Numbered from the stretch's first letter, positions 26,855-35,587 are shown. The stretch: 64,000 bases of DNA from Cyanobacteria bacterium SBLK (GCA_017746715.1 JAGHZQ010000015.1:1-64000); one strand, 5' to 3'. Numbers and translations: made by a program. The notes: generated from the sequence alone by a model not told the origin.

Positions 26855-27889
26855 ATGAAATATTCAGCATTGGGCAACACGGGACTTTACATTTCGCAAC
26901 TGACCTTGGGGGCGATGACCTTTGACCAAAAAGAGGGTTCCTTCGGACAGTTAATTGGTGGAACCGGTCAGACATTAGCGACCAAAATGGTAGATTTAGC
27001 GATCGCGGCAGGTATCAATCTTTTCGATACTGCCAATATCTACGGGATGGGCGAGTCAGAAGTCATGTTAGGCAAGGCGTTAGGATCTCGACGCAAAGAT
27101 GTCCTTATTGCCACCAAATATTGCAACCCCATGAGTGCCTTACCGAATGCCGTCGGAACCGGTCGCTTGGCGGCAATGCGCGAGGTTGAGGACAGCCTCC
27201 AACGGCTGGGTACGGATTGGATTGACCTGTATCAAGTTCACAGTTTCGACGTAACGACCCCTTTGGAAGAAACCCTGCGCGCTCTCGATACCCTCGTCAA
27301 ACAAGGCAAGGTTCGCTACATCGGCCTGTCCAATTTTGCCGCTTGGCAGATTGCGAAAGCGGACGGCATCGCCCAGCGATCGGGCTGGGAACGATTTTGT
27401 TCCGTGCAGGCTTACTATTCGCTGGTCGGGCGAGAATTAGAACGGGAAATCATACCGGCTGCTCTGGATCTGGGCTTGGGGATTCTGGTTTGGAGTCCTT
27501 TAGCCGGTGGTTTCCTGACGGGCAAATACACCCGCGAAGCCTCGAGGGAGGGTCGGCGCGCAAAACTCAAGTTTCCCCCCGTCAATGAAGAACGCGGCTT
27601 TGATATTGTGGATGTCCTGCGAGAAATCGCCGATCGCCATAACGCTTCGATCCCTCAGATCGCTCTAGCATGGCTGCTCCACAAACCCGGCGTAACCAGC
27701 ATCATCATCGGCGCTCGCAAGGAAGAACAATTGGTGGATAACCTGAAATCTGCGGATATCGTACTTTCGACAGAAGAGATGACTCGCCTTGATGAGGTGA
27801 GCCAACTTGCTCCCGAGTATCCCCATTGGATACAACCCCTGCAACGCGGCCAAGATATGGTGAGCCAGATCGCGGATTATGTGAAGTAG
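26855..27889 (+). CDS. Aldo/keto reductase
   Basis: 344 residues, NADPH-dependent carbonyl reductase of the AKR superfamily (TIM barrel). The tetrad is visible: Asp and Tyr in FDTANIYGMGESE, Lys in IATKY, His in YQVHSFD. The cofactor segment IPQIALAWLLHKPGVTSIIIGARKEEQLVDNL is the YghZ/Tas-like pattern. Ribosome site GAGGAAAAAATC precedes the ATG. It lies between two SDR genes in one operon, so the three enzymes probably serve the same stress or pathway. Confidence 0.93.
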   Translation: MKYSALGNTGLYISQLTLGAMTFDQKEGSFGQLIGGTGQTLATKMVDLAIAAGINLFDTANIYGMGESEVMLGKALGSRRKDVLIATKYCNPMSALPNAVGTGRLAAMREVEDSLQRLGTDWIDLYQVHSFDVTTPLEETLRALDTLVKQGKVRYIGLSNFAAWQIAKADGIAQRSGWERFCSVQAYYSLVGRELEREIIPAALDLGLGILVWSPLAGGFLTGKYTREASREGRRAKLKFPPVNEERGFDIVDVLREIADRHNASIPQIALAWLLHKPGVTSIIIGARKEEQLVDNLKSADIVLSTEEMTRLDEVSQLAPEYPHWIQPLQRGQDMVSQIADYVK

Positions 27890-28007
27890 AGGACGGGTGG
27901 AGAAATTCAGACCGCAAGCACGATCGGCGATCGCATTCTCTAAAATTAATGCAAAGCTCCCTCGCAAGAACATTTGCAAAAACAACATTCTACTCAGGAG
28001 ATTGACA

Positions 28008-28787
28008 ATGGGAAATATTGCTTTAGTCACTGGCGCATCTAGCGGTATTGGTATGGAACTCGCTCGCCTGCACGCCGCAAAGGGGGGAGACCTCGTCTTG
28101 GTGGCTCGTCGCGAAGAAGCCTTGAATACCTTGAAAACCGAGTTAGAAAAGGCATACGGCATCAAAGCAAAGGTGATTGTCGCCGATCTCTCGCAACCCG
28201 ACTCCGCCGAAAAAATATTCGCTGCAACGGAAGCCGAGGGCATCCAAATCGAGATTCTCATCAATAATGCCGGGTTTGGCGGTCACGGAAAGTTTCACGA
28301 ACGGGATCTCGCTAAAGACCAAGCCATGATGCAAGTGAATATGGCTTCTTTGGTCAACCTCACTCATTTATACTTGCAAGGGATGGTCGATCGCAATTCT
28401 GGGAAAATTTTGCACGTCGGCTCGACTGCTGGTTTTATACCGGGTCCGTTGCAAGCGGTTTACTATGCGACGAAAGCCTTTGTTCTCTCGTTTTCTCAAG
28501 CGATCGCCCAAGAGTTGGCGGATACTAATGTGACTTCAACGGTACTTTGTCCGGGTGCCGTCGCAACGGGTTTTGTGGCGGCGGGGGATCTCGAGGGAAA
28601 TTCGCTTTGGGAAAATGCCGCATCTCCCGCATCCGTTGCCAAATGCGGTTACGAAGCGATGACGAAGGGCAAACTCGTCAAAATTAACGAGCGATCGCTG
28701 AGCTTTTTTCTAAATTGGATCGTGCCTTTTCTGCCTCGCAAAACCATTTTAAAAATGTCCCAAAACGCGATGGAAAAAGAGGGGTGA
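28008..28787 (+). CDS. Short-chain dehydrogenase/reductase, DltE/YqjQ-like
   Basis: 259 residues from ATG 28008 with CAGGAGATTGAC in front; upstream in-frame codons to 27897 overlap nothing useful. Motifs: TGASSGIG, INNAGFG, GSTAGF and YYATK. The sequence FVLSFSQAIAQELADTNVTSTVLCPGAVATGF is typical of the SDR subgroup annotated as DltE-like short-chain reductases. Third gene of the TetR-controlled operon, 118 bases after the aldo-keto reductase. The operon ends in a perfect 16-base inverted repeat at 28791. Confidence 0.9.
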   Translation: MGNIALVTGASSGIGMELARLHAAKGGDLVLVARREEALNTLKTELEKAYGIKAKVIVADLSQPDSAEKIFAATEAEGIQIEILINNAGFGGHGKFHERDLAKDQAMMQVNMASLVNLTHLYLQGMVDRNSGKILHVGSTAGFIPGPLQAVYYATKAFVLSFSQAIAQELADTNVTSTVLCPGAVATGFVAAGDLEGNSLWENAASPASVAKCGYEAMTKGKLVKINERSLSFFLNWIVPFLPRKTILKMSQNAMEKEG

Positions 28788-28790
28788 GAA

Positions 28791-28836
28791 AAGCGATCGC
28801 GCTAGATACTCATGCGCTCTTCTAGCGCGATCGCTT
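28791..28836. terminator. Perfect 16-base inverted repeat between convergent genes
   Basis: AAGCGATCGCGCTAGA (28791-28806) and its exact complement (28821-28836) flank a 14-base loop. Each arm contains one HIP1 octamer. There is no T-run, so bidirectional termination or transcript-end protection is inferred from position between convergent genes. Confidence 0.55.
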
Positions 28837-28868
28837 CGGAGATGAAATTATAGTAAGTCCATTTTTTA

Positions 28869-29651
28869 CTAATCCGGAATGGGAGAGAGGGGATAGATTT
28901 GTTTGCCGACAGGAGTATCGACGATCGCGACTTCGATATCGAAAACGGCTTTGAGATTCTCCGGGGTGAGGACTTCCGAGAGAGAACCGATCGCCCAAAG
29001 TTGACCCTGACGCAAGAAAGCCAAGCGATCGCTATAGCGTGCCGCTAAGTTAATATCGTGCAGGACAGTTACAATAGTTAGTTGTCGCTCTCGATTCAAG
29101 CGAGAGAGAAGGTCTAGGATCTGCAATTGGTAATGGATATCGAGAAATGTCGTCGGTTCGTCAAGAAGCAGAATTTGCGGATCTCGAGCCAAAGCTAAGG
29201 CTAAAAAGGTGCGCTGTTTTTCCCCTCCTGAAAGTTCCGTAACGGGGCGATCGCGATATGCTTGCAATTCCGTTTGCTGTAGCGCAAAATCGACCCATTT
29301 TCTATCTTCTGCATCGAGTTCCCATTGCCACCATTTTTGATAGGGCGATCGCCCCAAACCGACCAACTGAGCAACTGTTAAACCGGGGGGTAAAATTTGC
29401 TGTTGGGGTAGAAAACCCAACTGTTGCGCGATCGCCGTCGGGGATAGGGTTTGAATATCTTTCGCACTTAAAAGAACCGTTCCGTGTTGCGGCGGGAGAA
29501 GACGGGAGAGCAAACGCAGTAAAGTAGATTTGCCCGAACCATTTGCCCCGACGATACTCAACCATTCGCCGCGATCGATGCCTAAATTAACGGCTTTGAT
29601 AATGGGGCGATCGCGATATCCTCCGGTAATCTTTTCGGCTTTCAGTAACAT
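28869..29651 (-). CDS. Iron-siderophore/heme/cobalamin-type ABC transporter ATPase (FecE/BtuD-like)
   Basis: About 260 residues from the internal ATG at 29651 (MLLKAEKITGGYRDRP); the frame to 29684 adds an atypical Cys-rich start. Walker A GANGSGKST, Q-loop LPQQQ, signature LSGGEKQR, Walker B ILLLDEPTTFLD and H-loop VLHDINLAARYSDRL follow the FecE/BtuD/FhuC pattern exactly. No permease or binding protein is adjacent. The B12 operon 4 kb further right has a BtuC/FecD permease and a binding protein but no ATPase, so this may be its energising subunit. Iron-siderophore transport is the alternative. Confidence 0.88.
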   Translation of the reverse strand: MLLKAEKITGGYRDRPIIKAVNLGIDRGEWLSIVGANGSGKSTLLRLLSRLLPPQHGTVLLSAKDIQTLSPTAIAQQLGFLPQQQILPPGLTVAQLVGLGRSPYQKWWQWELDAEDRKWVDFALQQTELQAYRDRPVTELSGGEKQRTFLALALARDPQILLLDEPTTFLDIHYQLQILDLLSRLNRERQLTIVTVLHDINLAARYSDRLAFLRQGQLWAIGSLSEVLTPENLKAVFDIEVAIVDTPVGKQIYPLSPIPD

Positions 29652-29800
29652 TCCCAAACATTTGCGACAACAACGATCGAGCATCAGAATATCACAATGT
29701 TTGTTCGAGGGGTTTTAGGATGAAGCGATCGTTCGCAAGGATACCCAATTGCGAATGAGGTAAAATAGTTAGTCAAGAAAGCGCGATCGTAGAGGTTACG

Positions 29801-30415
29801 ATGGTACAAACGCCGACTCAACCGGACCCGGAAACCCTGTTACTCGAGTTCCCCAAAACCCTTAAACTCTATGTAACGCCAGAACAGTTTGCGGCTTTAG
29901 CTGCCCGCAATCGAGATTTGCGACTGGAAAGAACTGCAACGGGAGAGTTAATCGTGAATCCACCGACGGGTTGGGAAACAGGTAGACGGAATAGTAGAAT
30001 CGGCGGAGAGTTGTATCTCTGGTGGTGTAGTGCGGAAGAACCCGGAGAGATTTTTGAATCCTCGACTGGATTTACTTTACCGAATGGTGCGAATCGTTCT
30101 CCCGATGCCTCTTGGGTGAGTCAAGAACGTTGGGATGCGTTAACCTCGGAACAAAAGAGAACGTTTGCAAATATTTGTCCCGATTTTGTGGTGGAGTTGC
30201 GTTCAAATTCCGATACTTTGAAATCTTTACGAGAAAAGATGCAGGAGTATTTGGAGAATGGGGCAGTTTTAGGCTGGTTAATCGATCCGAAAAATCGAAA
30301 AGTGGAGGTTTATCGGTTGGGGTTGGAAGTGGAAGTATTATCCAATCCAACGGAGTTATCGGGTGAGGAAGTTTTACCGGGTTTTGTGTTAAATATGCGT
30401 CGGGTTTGGGGTTAA
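29801..30415 (+). CDS. Uma2 family (DUF820) putative endonuclease
   Basis: 204 residues of the Uma2 type with all blocks: LRLERTATGELIVNPPTGWETGRRN, SPDASWVSQERWDAL, CPDFVVELRSNSDTLKSLREKMQEYLENGAVLGWLIDPKNRKVEVYR and a PTELSGEEVLPGF end. Asp, Glu and Lys of the PD-(D/E)xK-like centre are present. It stands alone beside the AT-rich 2TM-beta unit; the biological role of Uma2 proteins is unsettled. Confidence 0.9.
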   Translation: MVQTPTQPDPETLLLEFPKTLKLYVTPEQFAALAARNRDLRLERTATGELIVNPPTGWETGRRNSRIGGELYLWWCSAEEPGEIFESSTGFTLPNGANRSPDASWVSQERWDALTSEQKRTFANICPDFVVELRSNSDTLKSLREKMQEYLENGAVLGWLIDPKNRKVEVYRLGLEVEVLSNPTELSGEEVLPGFVLNMRRVWG

Positions 30416-30564
30416 AATAGAGAGGTTAGGTATAGATAGCGATCGCTCGCTGTGATAATATTTTTTTATTGGTGCTTGCGGTAAAACAATGGCTATCTGT
30501 GGGAATATTACTTTGAAAAATTCTGGTACAACGTGCTAGGTAGCTTATCAGTACAGTTTAAAAA

Positions 30565-31011
30565 TTATGACTCTGCGGCAATAACTCTTAAGTTTATGTT
30601 CAAATCATAGTAAGTTCCATGCCCTGCATATAAAAAATCTACTGTTTCTATATATAAAATTCTGTACACAAGAAGTTTAATTTGCATTGACAATACAGCA
30701 GGACCGAATGGAACTAAGTAAACTTTTTTCCAAGGTTTTGATTTAAGTTTTTTTGCTACTCCAACTAATATTTTATTCAACTCTTCCCTTACAATTTCTT
30801 GAGAGCTAAAATCAATATTTCCTCGAGAGGCAACATAAATTTCACCATGATTATGAGCAGGGGAACTAGGATGAATTCCTTCATTAGCAATGATTGTTAA
30901 AACATCTTTTTCATCATTTGTAGTTAAAAGTTTTGAAATTCCCTTCTTGAATTCCTCATCTCCCAGCTTATCTAGACAATCCTCAATTAAATTTTCGAGT
31001 TCTTTATCCAT
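30565..31011 (-). CDS. Unknown protein paired with the 2TM-beta effector-like gene
   Basis: 148 residues, not recognised. It has a helical, charged N-terminus (1-45), a central GEIYVASRGNIDFSSQEIVREELNKILVGVAKKL segment and the block KVYLVPFGPAVLSMQIKLLVYRI followed by YAGHGTYYDLNINLRVI. The alternating strand-helix pattern with a Gly-Pro loop recalls a Rossmann-like ligand-sensing fold such as SAVED or CARF, but this is a weak impression and is not a family call. The GGDD motif of a CRISPR-type polymerase and the GS-DxD motif of a CD-NTase are both absent. It begins 15 bases after the 2TM-beta gene on the same strand, so the two are cotranscribed. No HIP1 site and AT-rich codons suggest recent acquisition. 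Confidence 0.7.
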   Translation of the reverse strand: MDKELENLIEDCLDKLGDEEFKKGISKLLTTNDEKDVLTIIANEGIHPSSPAHNHGEIYVASRGNIDFSSQEIVREELNKILVGVAKKLKSKPWKKVYLVPFGPAVLSMQIKLLVYRILYIETVDFLYAGHGTYYDLNINLRVIAAES

Positions 31012-31026
31012 AATTAAGATATTTTT

Positions 31027-31635
31027 CTAATTTTGTTTCACTCTCTTCTCGATAATAATTGTACCATAAGAATCACGACTTTTCTCAGTATAATAATAAC
31101 CTTCGTGTTCTCTATCTACTTTGTCATCATTAGTTTTTATGTTTAATCTTGTTACTCCATAATGTCTCCTGATATCTCCTTGAGGATCTCTAAATTCAGA
31201 AAGATATTCATAACTAAGATGAAAACAAGCTGGATCAACCATCTCGAAAGCGGCCATGAGAGAAATACTTTGAGCAGATGGAGTGTTTAGTCGAATCCGA
31301 ATATTAGAATAGGTTTGATATATTGTAACTTGAGTAGGAATTTTTTGCTGTGTTTTTTTTGAACTAATAATATGACCAGTCCACATACCACTCAAATTAG
31401 GTATTTTGACAATTCCGATTTTGTAGAATAAGCTCCATTTCCAGAGAAAGTGATCAAAAATCAGGAAAAGCAGACCAAATATTGCTAAACCAGATGGTGC
31501 AATTAGAGGAACACTTGTAAAATTTGATACTTTCCCGATCCATCCTGCGATAACTGGACTTAATCCTCCACTCAGAAATGCTAAAGAGTAATATATCTTT
31601 TTTCGATCATGGCCGAGAACAGTGTATTCGTGCAT
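31027..31635 (-). CDS. Two-TM plus beta-barrel protein, Cap15/2TM-beta effector-like
   Basis: 202 residues. Two membrane helices near the N-terminus (about 15-33 and 45-62) are followed by W-K-W, then IPNLSGMWTGHI (79-89) and a beta-rich domain: VTIYQTYSNIRIRLNTPSAQSISLMAAFE, SYEYL, HYGVTRLNIKTNDDKVDREHEGYYYTEKSRDSYGTIIIEKR. This order and the spacing of the G.W.G, Q-T, L.Y.Y, H.G and G.YYT.R....G.I blocks correspond to the S-2TM-beta proteins used as membrane-disrupting effectors in CBASS (Cap15) and in Panoptes-type defence. That family is known to oligomerise in the membrane on a nucleotide signal. No cyclase gene is visible in the neighbourhood. The assignment is by pattern and needs a profile search. 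Confidence 0.7.
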   Translation of the reverse strand: MHEYTVLGHDRKKIYYSLAFLSGGLSPVIAGWIGKVSNFTSVPLIAPSGLAIFGLLFLIFDHFLWKWSLFYKIGIVKIPNLSGMWTGHIISSKKTQQKIPTQVTIYQTYSNIRIRLNTPSAQSISLMAAFEMVDPACFHLSYEYLSEFRDPQGDIRRHYGVTRLNIKTNDDKVDREHEGYYYTEKSRDSYGTIIIEKRVKQN

Positions 31636-31815
31636 ATTTGTATTTGGAAATTATTTACAAAACTCATACATTTATATATACTATATAGATAGCTCTTGTT
31701 TGTTGTAGCTATTCCCGCTTGGAGCGCTGAATCAAATCAAGTGACTTCAATTATATCATTAAGTTTTTACCTCCGTTAGACCATTTTTAACCCGCTAAAA
31801 ACGTGATTAAACAAT

Positions 31816-32154
31816 TCAAGAAACAGCAAAATCTGTAATCTTGCGACGTTCTAGAGATTTATACGCCAATACAATTTTATCTTTAGAGATGCCGAGATCG
31901 ACTAATTCATTCGCGATCCCCGTTTCCGTCCCATCGTGTTGAATCCAGATTTTGCCATCGATAATATCAATGTGGATCAGTACGCCATAAATTCGCCGTC
32001 TCCGTTGCCAACCCGTTTCTACGAGAAGGTAATGCTGACTTTCCGAGTCGATAACAACTTGCGCGATCGCATCGGGATCGTCTCCTAAAAATTCTCGGAA
32101 TTCTTGCAATACTCTCACAATTGCTTCGTGCAGGGTTAAAGTTAACGTATCCAT
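31816..32154 (-). CDS. xisI: XisI protein (fdxN element excision controlling factor)
   Basis: 112 residues with the typical XisI features: DDPDAIAQVVIDSESQHYLLVETGWQRRRRIYGVLIHIDIIDGKIWIQHDGTETGIANELVDLGISKDKIVLAY. XisI and XisH were named for a role in excision of the fdxN element in Anabaena, but the pair is common in cyanobacteria without that element. Its start overlaps the end of xisH by 13 bases, implying translational coupling. Confidence 0.93.
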   Translation of the reverse strand: MDTLTLTLHEAIVRVLQEFREFLGDDPDAIAQVVIDSESQHYLLVETGWQRRRRIYGVLIHIDIIDGKIWIQHDGTETGIANELVDLGISKDKIVLAYKSLERRKITDFAVS

Positions 32155-32561
32155 GAAACAATTTCCTCCTCAATAATATCAAAAGTTACGAGTTGGATTA
32201 AGCGTTTTTCGAGTAAGATTGCGCCTGCTTCTTCTTCAAATATAGATTCTCTGATTTCTTCTGGAATAGCAAGGTAGAGTTCCCGTTCGGGATCGTAGCG
32301 ATCGAGCAATGTCTGATAGAGAATATATTGTCCGAGTGCTTCCTCGAGGTCTCGTATTTCAGAAATACGACGAAAACTTTTAATTTCTAAAGCAATTTTT
32401 TCGCGTTCGCGTTCTGCAGCGATAAGACGTTCTGCACCCAAGTCTACAAATAGGTTTTTACCTCGAGCGAGTTTGAGACGATAGGGATCGTGTGTGATCG
32501 ACCAGCCATCTTTTTCAATCGCTGTTTTGGCAACATAGTGATAAGTATCGCGGACTGGCAT
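32142..32561 (-). CDS. xisH: XisH protein (fdxN element excision controlling factor, PD-(D/E)xK-like)
   Basis: 139 residues. The segment GWSITHDPYRLKLARGKNLFVDLGAERLIAAEREREKIALEIKSF contains Asp (D40) and an EIK triplet (E59-K61), consistent with the PD-(D/E)xK nuclease-like fold reported for XisH. The rest, ALGQYILYQTLLDRYDPERELYLAIPEEI, is conserved in the family. It is the first gene of the xisH-xisI pair. No fdxN element or site-specific recombinase gene is in the window, so the pair acts in another context here. Confidence 0.93.
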   Translation of the reverse strand: MPVRDTYHYVAKTAIEKDGWSITHDPYRLKLARGKNLFVDLGAERLIAAEREREKIALEIKSFRRISEIRDLEEALGQYILYQTLLDRYDPERELYLAIPEEIRESIFEEEAGAILLEKRLIQLVTFDIIEEEIVSWIR

Positions 32562-32805
32562 ATCAATTAGAACATTTTTGGCTATCTTCTCTGTCTCTAT
32601 GATAATGCTGAACTGACGATCGCAACCCTTAAAACATTTTCAACCCCCTAGAGACCCAATTGCTCCTAAAAATCAGTTCCAGAAGCCGATCGCTGCGTCA
32701 CCATCCCATGTTCTCTCCGCGTGGCGATCGCTGCATATCTTCCCCGAGAAGGATTTTAAGAAAAATGTTTGCAAAGGGGACAAAAAATAGTATTGTAGAA
32801 AAACT

Positions 32806-32935
32806 ATCGGTTCTAGCGGAGATCAGCCGCTAGAGGAAACGGGGAAAGTTCGGTGTAAATCCGTCGCTGTCCCGCAACTGTGATGAGATACTTGCAATTC
32901 TTTTTTGATATCTCTTAGTCAGAATGCCCGCCGAT
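32806..32935 (+). ncRNA. Cobalamin riboswitch
   Basis: All core blocks are present in order: a GCGG..CCGC stem, AAACGGGGAAAGTTCGGTG, TAAATCCGTCGCTGTCCCGCA, ACTGTGA, a GAGATA/TATCTC hairpin and the B12-box-like AGTCAGAATGCCCGCC. P1 is formed by ATCGG (32806-32810) and CCGAT (32931-32935). This class binds adenosyl- or hydroxocobalamin and turns off the genes downstream. Those genes are a TonB-dependent receptor and a B12-type ABC uptake system, matching the function. Confidence 0.93.
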
Positions 32936-33517
32936 CGCTCGAGTTCTATCCTTCGAGTGGCTTATTCAATCTACATCTGCGAGGTACGGATGATTAACAA
33001 TTTTGGCTTGCTTTGCGGGCAGATTTGCCCTCTATTTCTCGGTTCGATCGCCCCACATCATGACTTATTTTGGCGCTCGCTCATTCATCTTAAATCCAGA
33101 AAATCAACTTTAATATTGTCGGTTGGGTTAGCGACAGCGTAACCCAGCACAAGCACCCATACAGTTGGATTTTCCTGACGGCTAAAGCCACGCTACGCGA
33201 ACAATTTAACCTACACCGTTAAAGTAAAAGACTCGAAATCGTGTCTTTTCGATCGCGATCGCTCAAATCGATCGCTAATTTATAGGGTTTCTCAAATAGA
33301 TGGAGTACAGTTAAATCCTCTTATTGCAAGAGTTTGCAGATTTTCAGATGAACCTCATCTAATAAAGAAACGCTATATAAGGCCTTCCCCGATTGTAACT
33401 CCATTTTTACCGTTGTCCAAGCACAAACGGTTATTTCTGCATTGCCTGTAGGGACGTTAAATTGAACGTCTCTGCATACCCAAACGTGCAAACTTTTACC
33501 CGATTGAGAATTTTTCG
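32936..33517 (+). other. Long leader between riboswitch and receptor gene
   Basis: 582 bases without a convincing gene. A small frame starting on the 3' end of the riboswitch (ATG at 32924, 72 codons) has no family. A short hairpin TGGGTT/AACCCA at 33124-33146 and fragments typical of dispersed cyanobacterial repeats are present. An unusually long distance for riboswitch control; a lost gene or an inserted repeat is possible. Confidence 0.45.
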
Positions 33518-35587
33518 ATGCAATATCCTTTCATTACCCTGTCTCTGCTTTCAACGTTAGTATTGCTGTCTCCTTGCATCCGAGGAGAAGCGATCGCCCA
33601 AGAAAATAGCGAAGACGAAGAAACCCTTCGCATCAATGTGACGGGTTCGATTTTAGATGCTCCCACCTCGACACCTTTTCGAGGTGATGCTTCTTTGCGA
33701 GACTCCACTCGCCCCACTTATATTATCAATCGCCAACAAATTGAACAACAGGGAGCGAGAACAGTCCGAGAAGCTCTCCGCTTTCTACCCGGAATTTTAG
33801 GAGATGGAACCGTAGGAACGGAAGTGAATGGATTGAGCGGGCAATTTATTCGCGGTTCTAACACGAGTCAGGTTCTTATTTTACTGGATGGTCGTCCGAT
33901 TAATACCTTGGGTTTTGGCGGCTTTGACCTATCGGAAATTACCAGCGATATTATCGAACGGGTGGAGGTTTTACCCGGAGGTGGATCGACTCTTTACGGT
34001 TCTGATGCGATCGGAGGGATTATTAATATTATTACCCGCCGTCCATCAGAAGATTTTAGTGGTGAAGCTGGACTACAAATAGGAAGCTACGGTTACAACG
34101 AGCAGAATTTAGAACTCAGCGACTCATTGGGAGATTTTGGTTATTTTATTAACTACAATCGTGTCGAAGCAGAAAATAATTACAACTACACTATCGAAGG
34201 CGTAACCAGAAGGCGGATTAATAACGATGCCGAGTATAACAATATTGCAGTCAGATTAGAACAACAAATCGGAGATCTCGCTCTTTTGCGCTTCACTTCT
34301 TTTTATCTTCCTAAAGAACAGGGCGTACCCGGAGGCGTACCCGTTGCCGATCCGGTTTTTGGGCAAGGATTTTTTAATGCTTTGACCGATAATAACCGTA
34401 AATATACGAACCAATTTCTCAACGATCTATCTCTACAACTCAAACTCGGAGAGGGAGACGATTCGATTGTGACGGCGCGAGTTTTTCTCGATTATCTCAA
34501 TACTCGCTTTGAAAATCGCACTGCATCCGCCGAAACGCTATCATTTACCGAACCTTATGTTTTACAACTGACCGAACAAACCCAGCAAAGTTTTGAAACC
34601 GAACAGCGATCGCTCGGTTTTCAAGTCCAGCATCGCTGGCAACTTGCCCCCAATCAAAACTTAGTCTATGGCTTTGACTATCGCAACACGAATGTTAATA
34701 ACTTTAGCGAAAACTTTACGACAGGAATCGTGACAACTAATTTCAATGATGAGATTAGTCAAGGTGCAGTATTTGCTCAGTATGCGATCGACCTTTTACC
34801 TGAGTGGACAACAGTTTTCGGACTGAGACAGGAATTTAGTAGCTTAATTAACGGTTCTGTTACTTCCCCCAGCATCGGCACGAAAATCCAAGCCTCAGAG
34901 AGCACCACAATCCGCGCTAATTACATTCGCAATTTCCGCACGCCGACCCTCGCCAACTTATTTAATGCCAATCCGACGAATATCGGCAATCCCAATTTAA
35001 AACCCGAACGAGGGGATAGTTTTGATGTCGGAATCGACCAAGCGATCGCAGATTTTGCCTTGTTACGATTTACCTATTTTGATAATACTATTTCCGATTT
35101 AATTGCCTTTCAACGTATTAGTCCTCCTGAAAATGGCGTTTCGGGAACGTGGCAAAATCTCGGACGAGTTCGTACGCGAGGACTTGAAGTATCCTTAAAC
35201 GTACAGCCCGTCCCGAACTTTTTTCTTTTCCTCGGTTATACCCTCACCAATCCCAAAATTATTGATAGTACAAATCCCGAAGAAGAAGGAAAAGAATTGC
35301 GTTTTTCCGGAGCAAATAAGTTAAACTTAGGGGCATGGTACGAAAATCCCTCCGGTTGGTATATCGGATTGTTAATGAATTCTTTGGGCAGTTATCCCAC
35401 TAATAACACCAATACTGAATTTTTGCCCGGATATACCACCTTCGATCTGCGTTTCCGAGCGCCCATTACTCCCGAATTAACGGTTAATGCGGGAATTGAA
35501 AATATATTCGATCGCCGCTATCAATTATTTTCGGGTTTTCCCGATAGCGGGCGTACGGTTAACCTCGGGATGGAGTATCGCTTTTAA
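33518..35587 (+). CDS. TonB-dependent outer membrane receptor, probable cobalamin (BtuB-like)
   Basis: 689 residues: signal peptide to about residue 27 (EAIAQ), a plausible TonB box (LRINVTGS), plug domain (YIINRQQIEQQGARTVREALRFLPGILGDG ... VLILLDGRPINTLGFGGFDLSEI ... IIERVEVLPGGGSTLYGSDAIGGIINIITRR) and a 22-strand barrel ending in GMEYRF with the terminal Phe needed for BAM recognition. The family imports large ligands with energy from TonB. Position under a cobalamin riboswitch and ahead of a BtuF/BtuC-like pair makes vitamin B12 or a corrinoid the best substrate guess, with ferric siderophore the alternative, since such receptors are difficult to tell apart by sequence. Confidence 0.92.
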   Translation: MQYPFITLSLLSTLVLLSPCIRGEAIAQENSEDEETLRINVTGSILDAPTSTPFRGDASLRDSTRPTYIINRQQIEQQGARTVREALRFLPGILGDGTVGTEVNGLSGQFIRGSNTSQVLILLDGRPINTLGFGGFDLSEITSDIIERVEVLPGGGSTLYGSDAIGGIINIITRRPSEDFSGEAGLQIGSYGYNEQNLELSDSLGDFGYFINYNRVEAENNYNYTIEGVTRRRINNDAEYNNIAVRLEQQIGDLALLRFTSFYLPKEQGVPGGVPVADPVFGQGFFNALTDNNRKYTNQFLNDLSLQLKLGEGDDSIVTARVFLDYLNTRFENRTASAETLSFTEPYVLQLTEQTQQSFETEQRSLGFQVQHRWQLAPNQNLVYGFDYRNTNVNNFSENFTTGIVTTNFNDEISQGAVFAQYAIDLLPEWTTVFGLRQEFSSLINGSVTSPSIGTKIQASESTTIRANYIRNFRTPTLANLFNANPTNIGNPNLKPERGDSFDVGIDQAIADFALLRFTYFDNTISDLIAFQRISPPENGVSGTWQNLGRVRTRGLEVSLNVQPVPNFFLFLGYTLTNPKIIDSTNPEEEGKELRFSGANKLNLGAWYENPSGWYIGLLMNSLGSYPTNNTNTEFLPGYTTFDLRFRAPITPELTVNAGIENIFDRRYQLFSGFPDSGRTVNLGMEYRF

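Noticed and set aside
30565-31635. Considered as a full CBASS or Panoptes operon
   Set aside because: No CD-NTase, mCpol-like GGDD gene or ancillary Cap gene is visible within the neighbouring 5 kb, so only an effector-like pair is claimed.
32924-33142. 72-codon frame starting on the end of the cobalamin riboswitch
   Set aside because: The ATG lies in the RNA structure and the product resembles nothing; likely chance.
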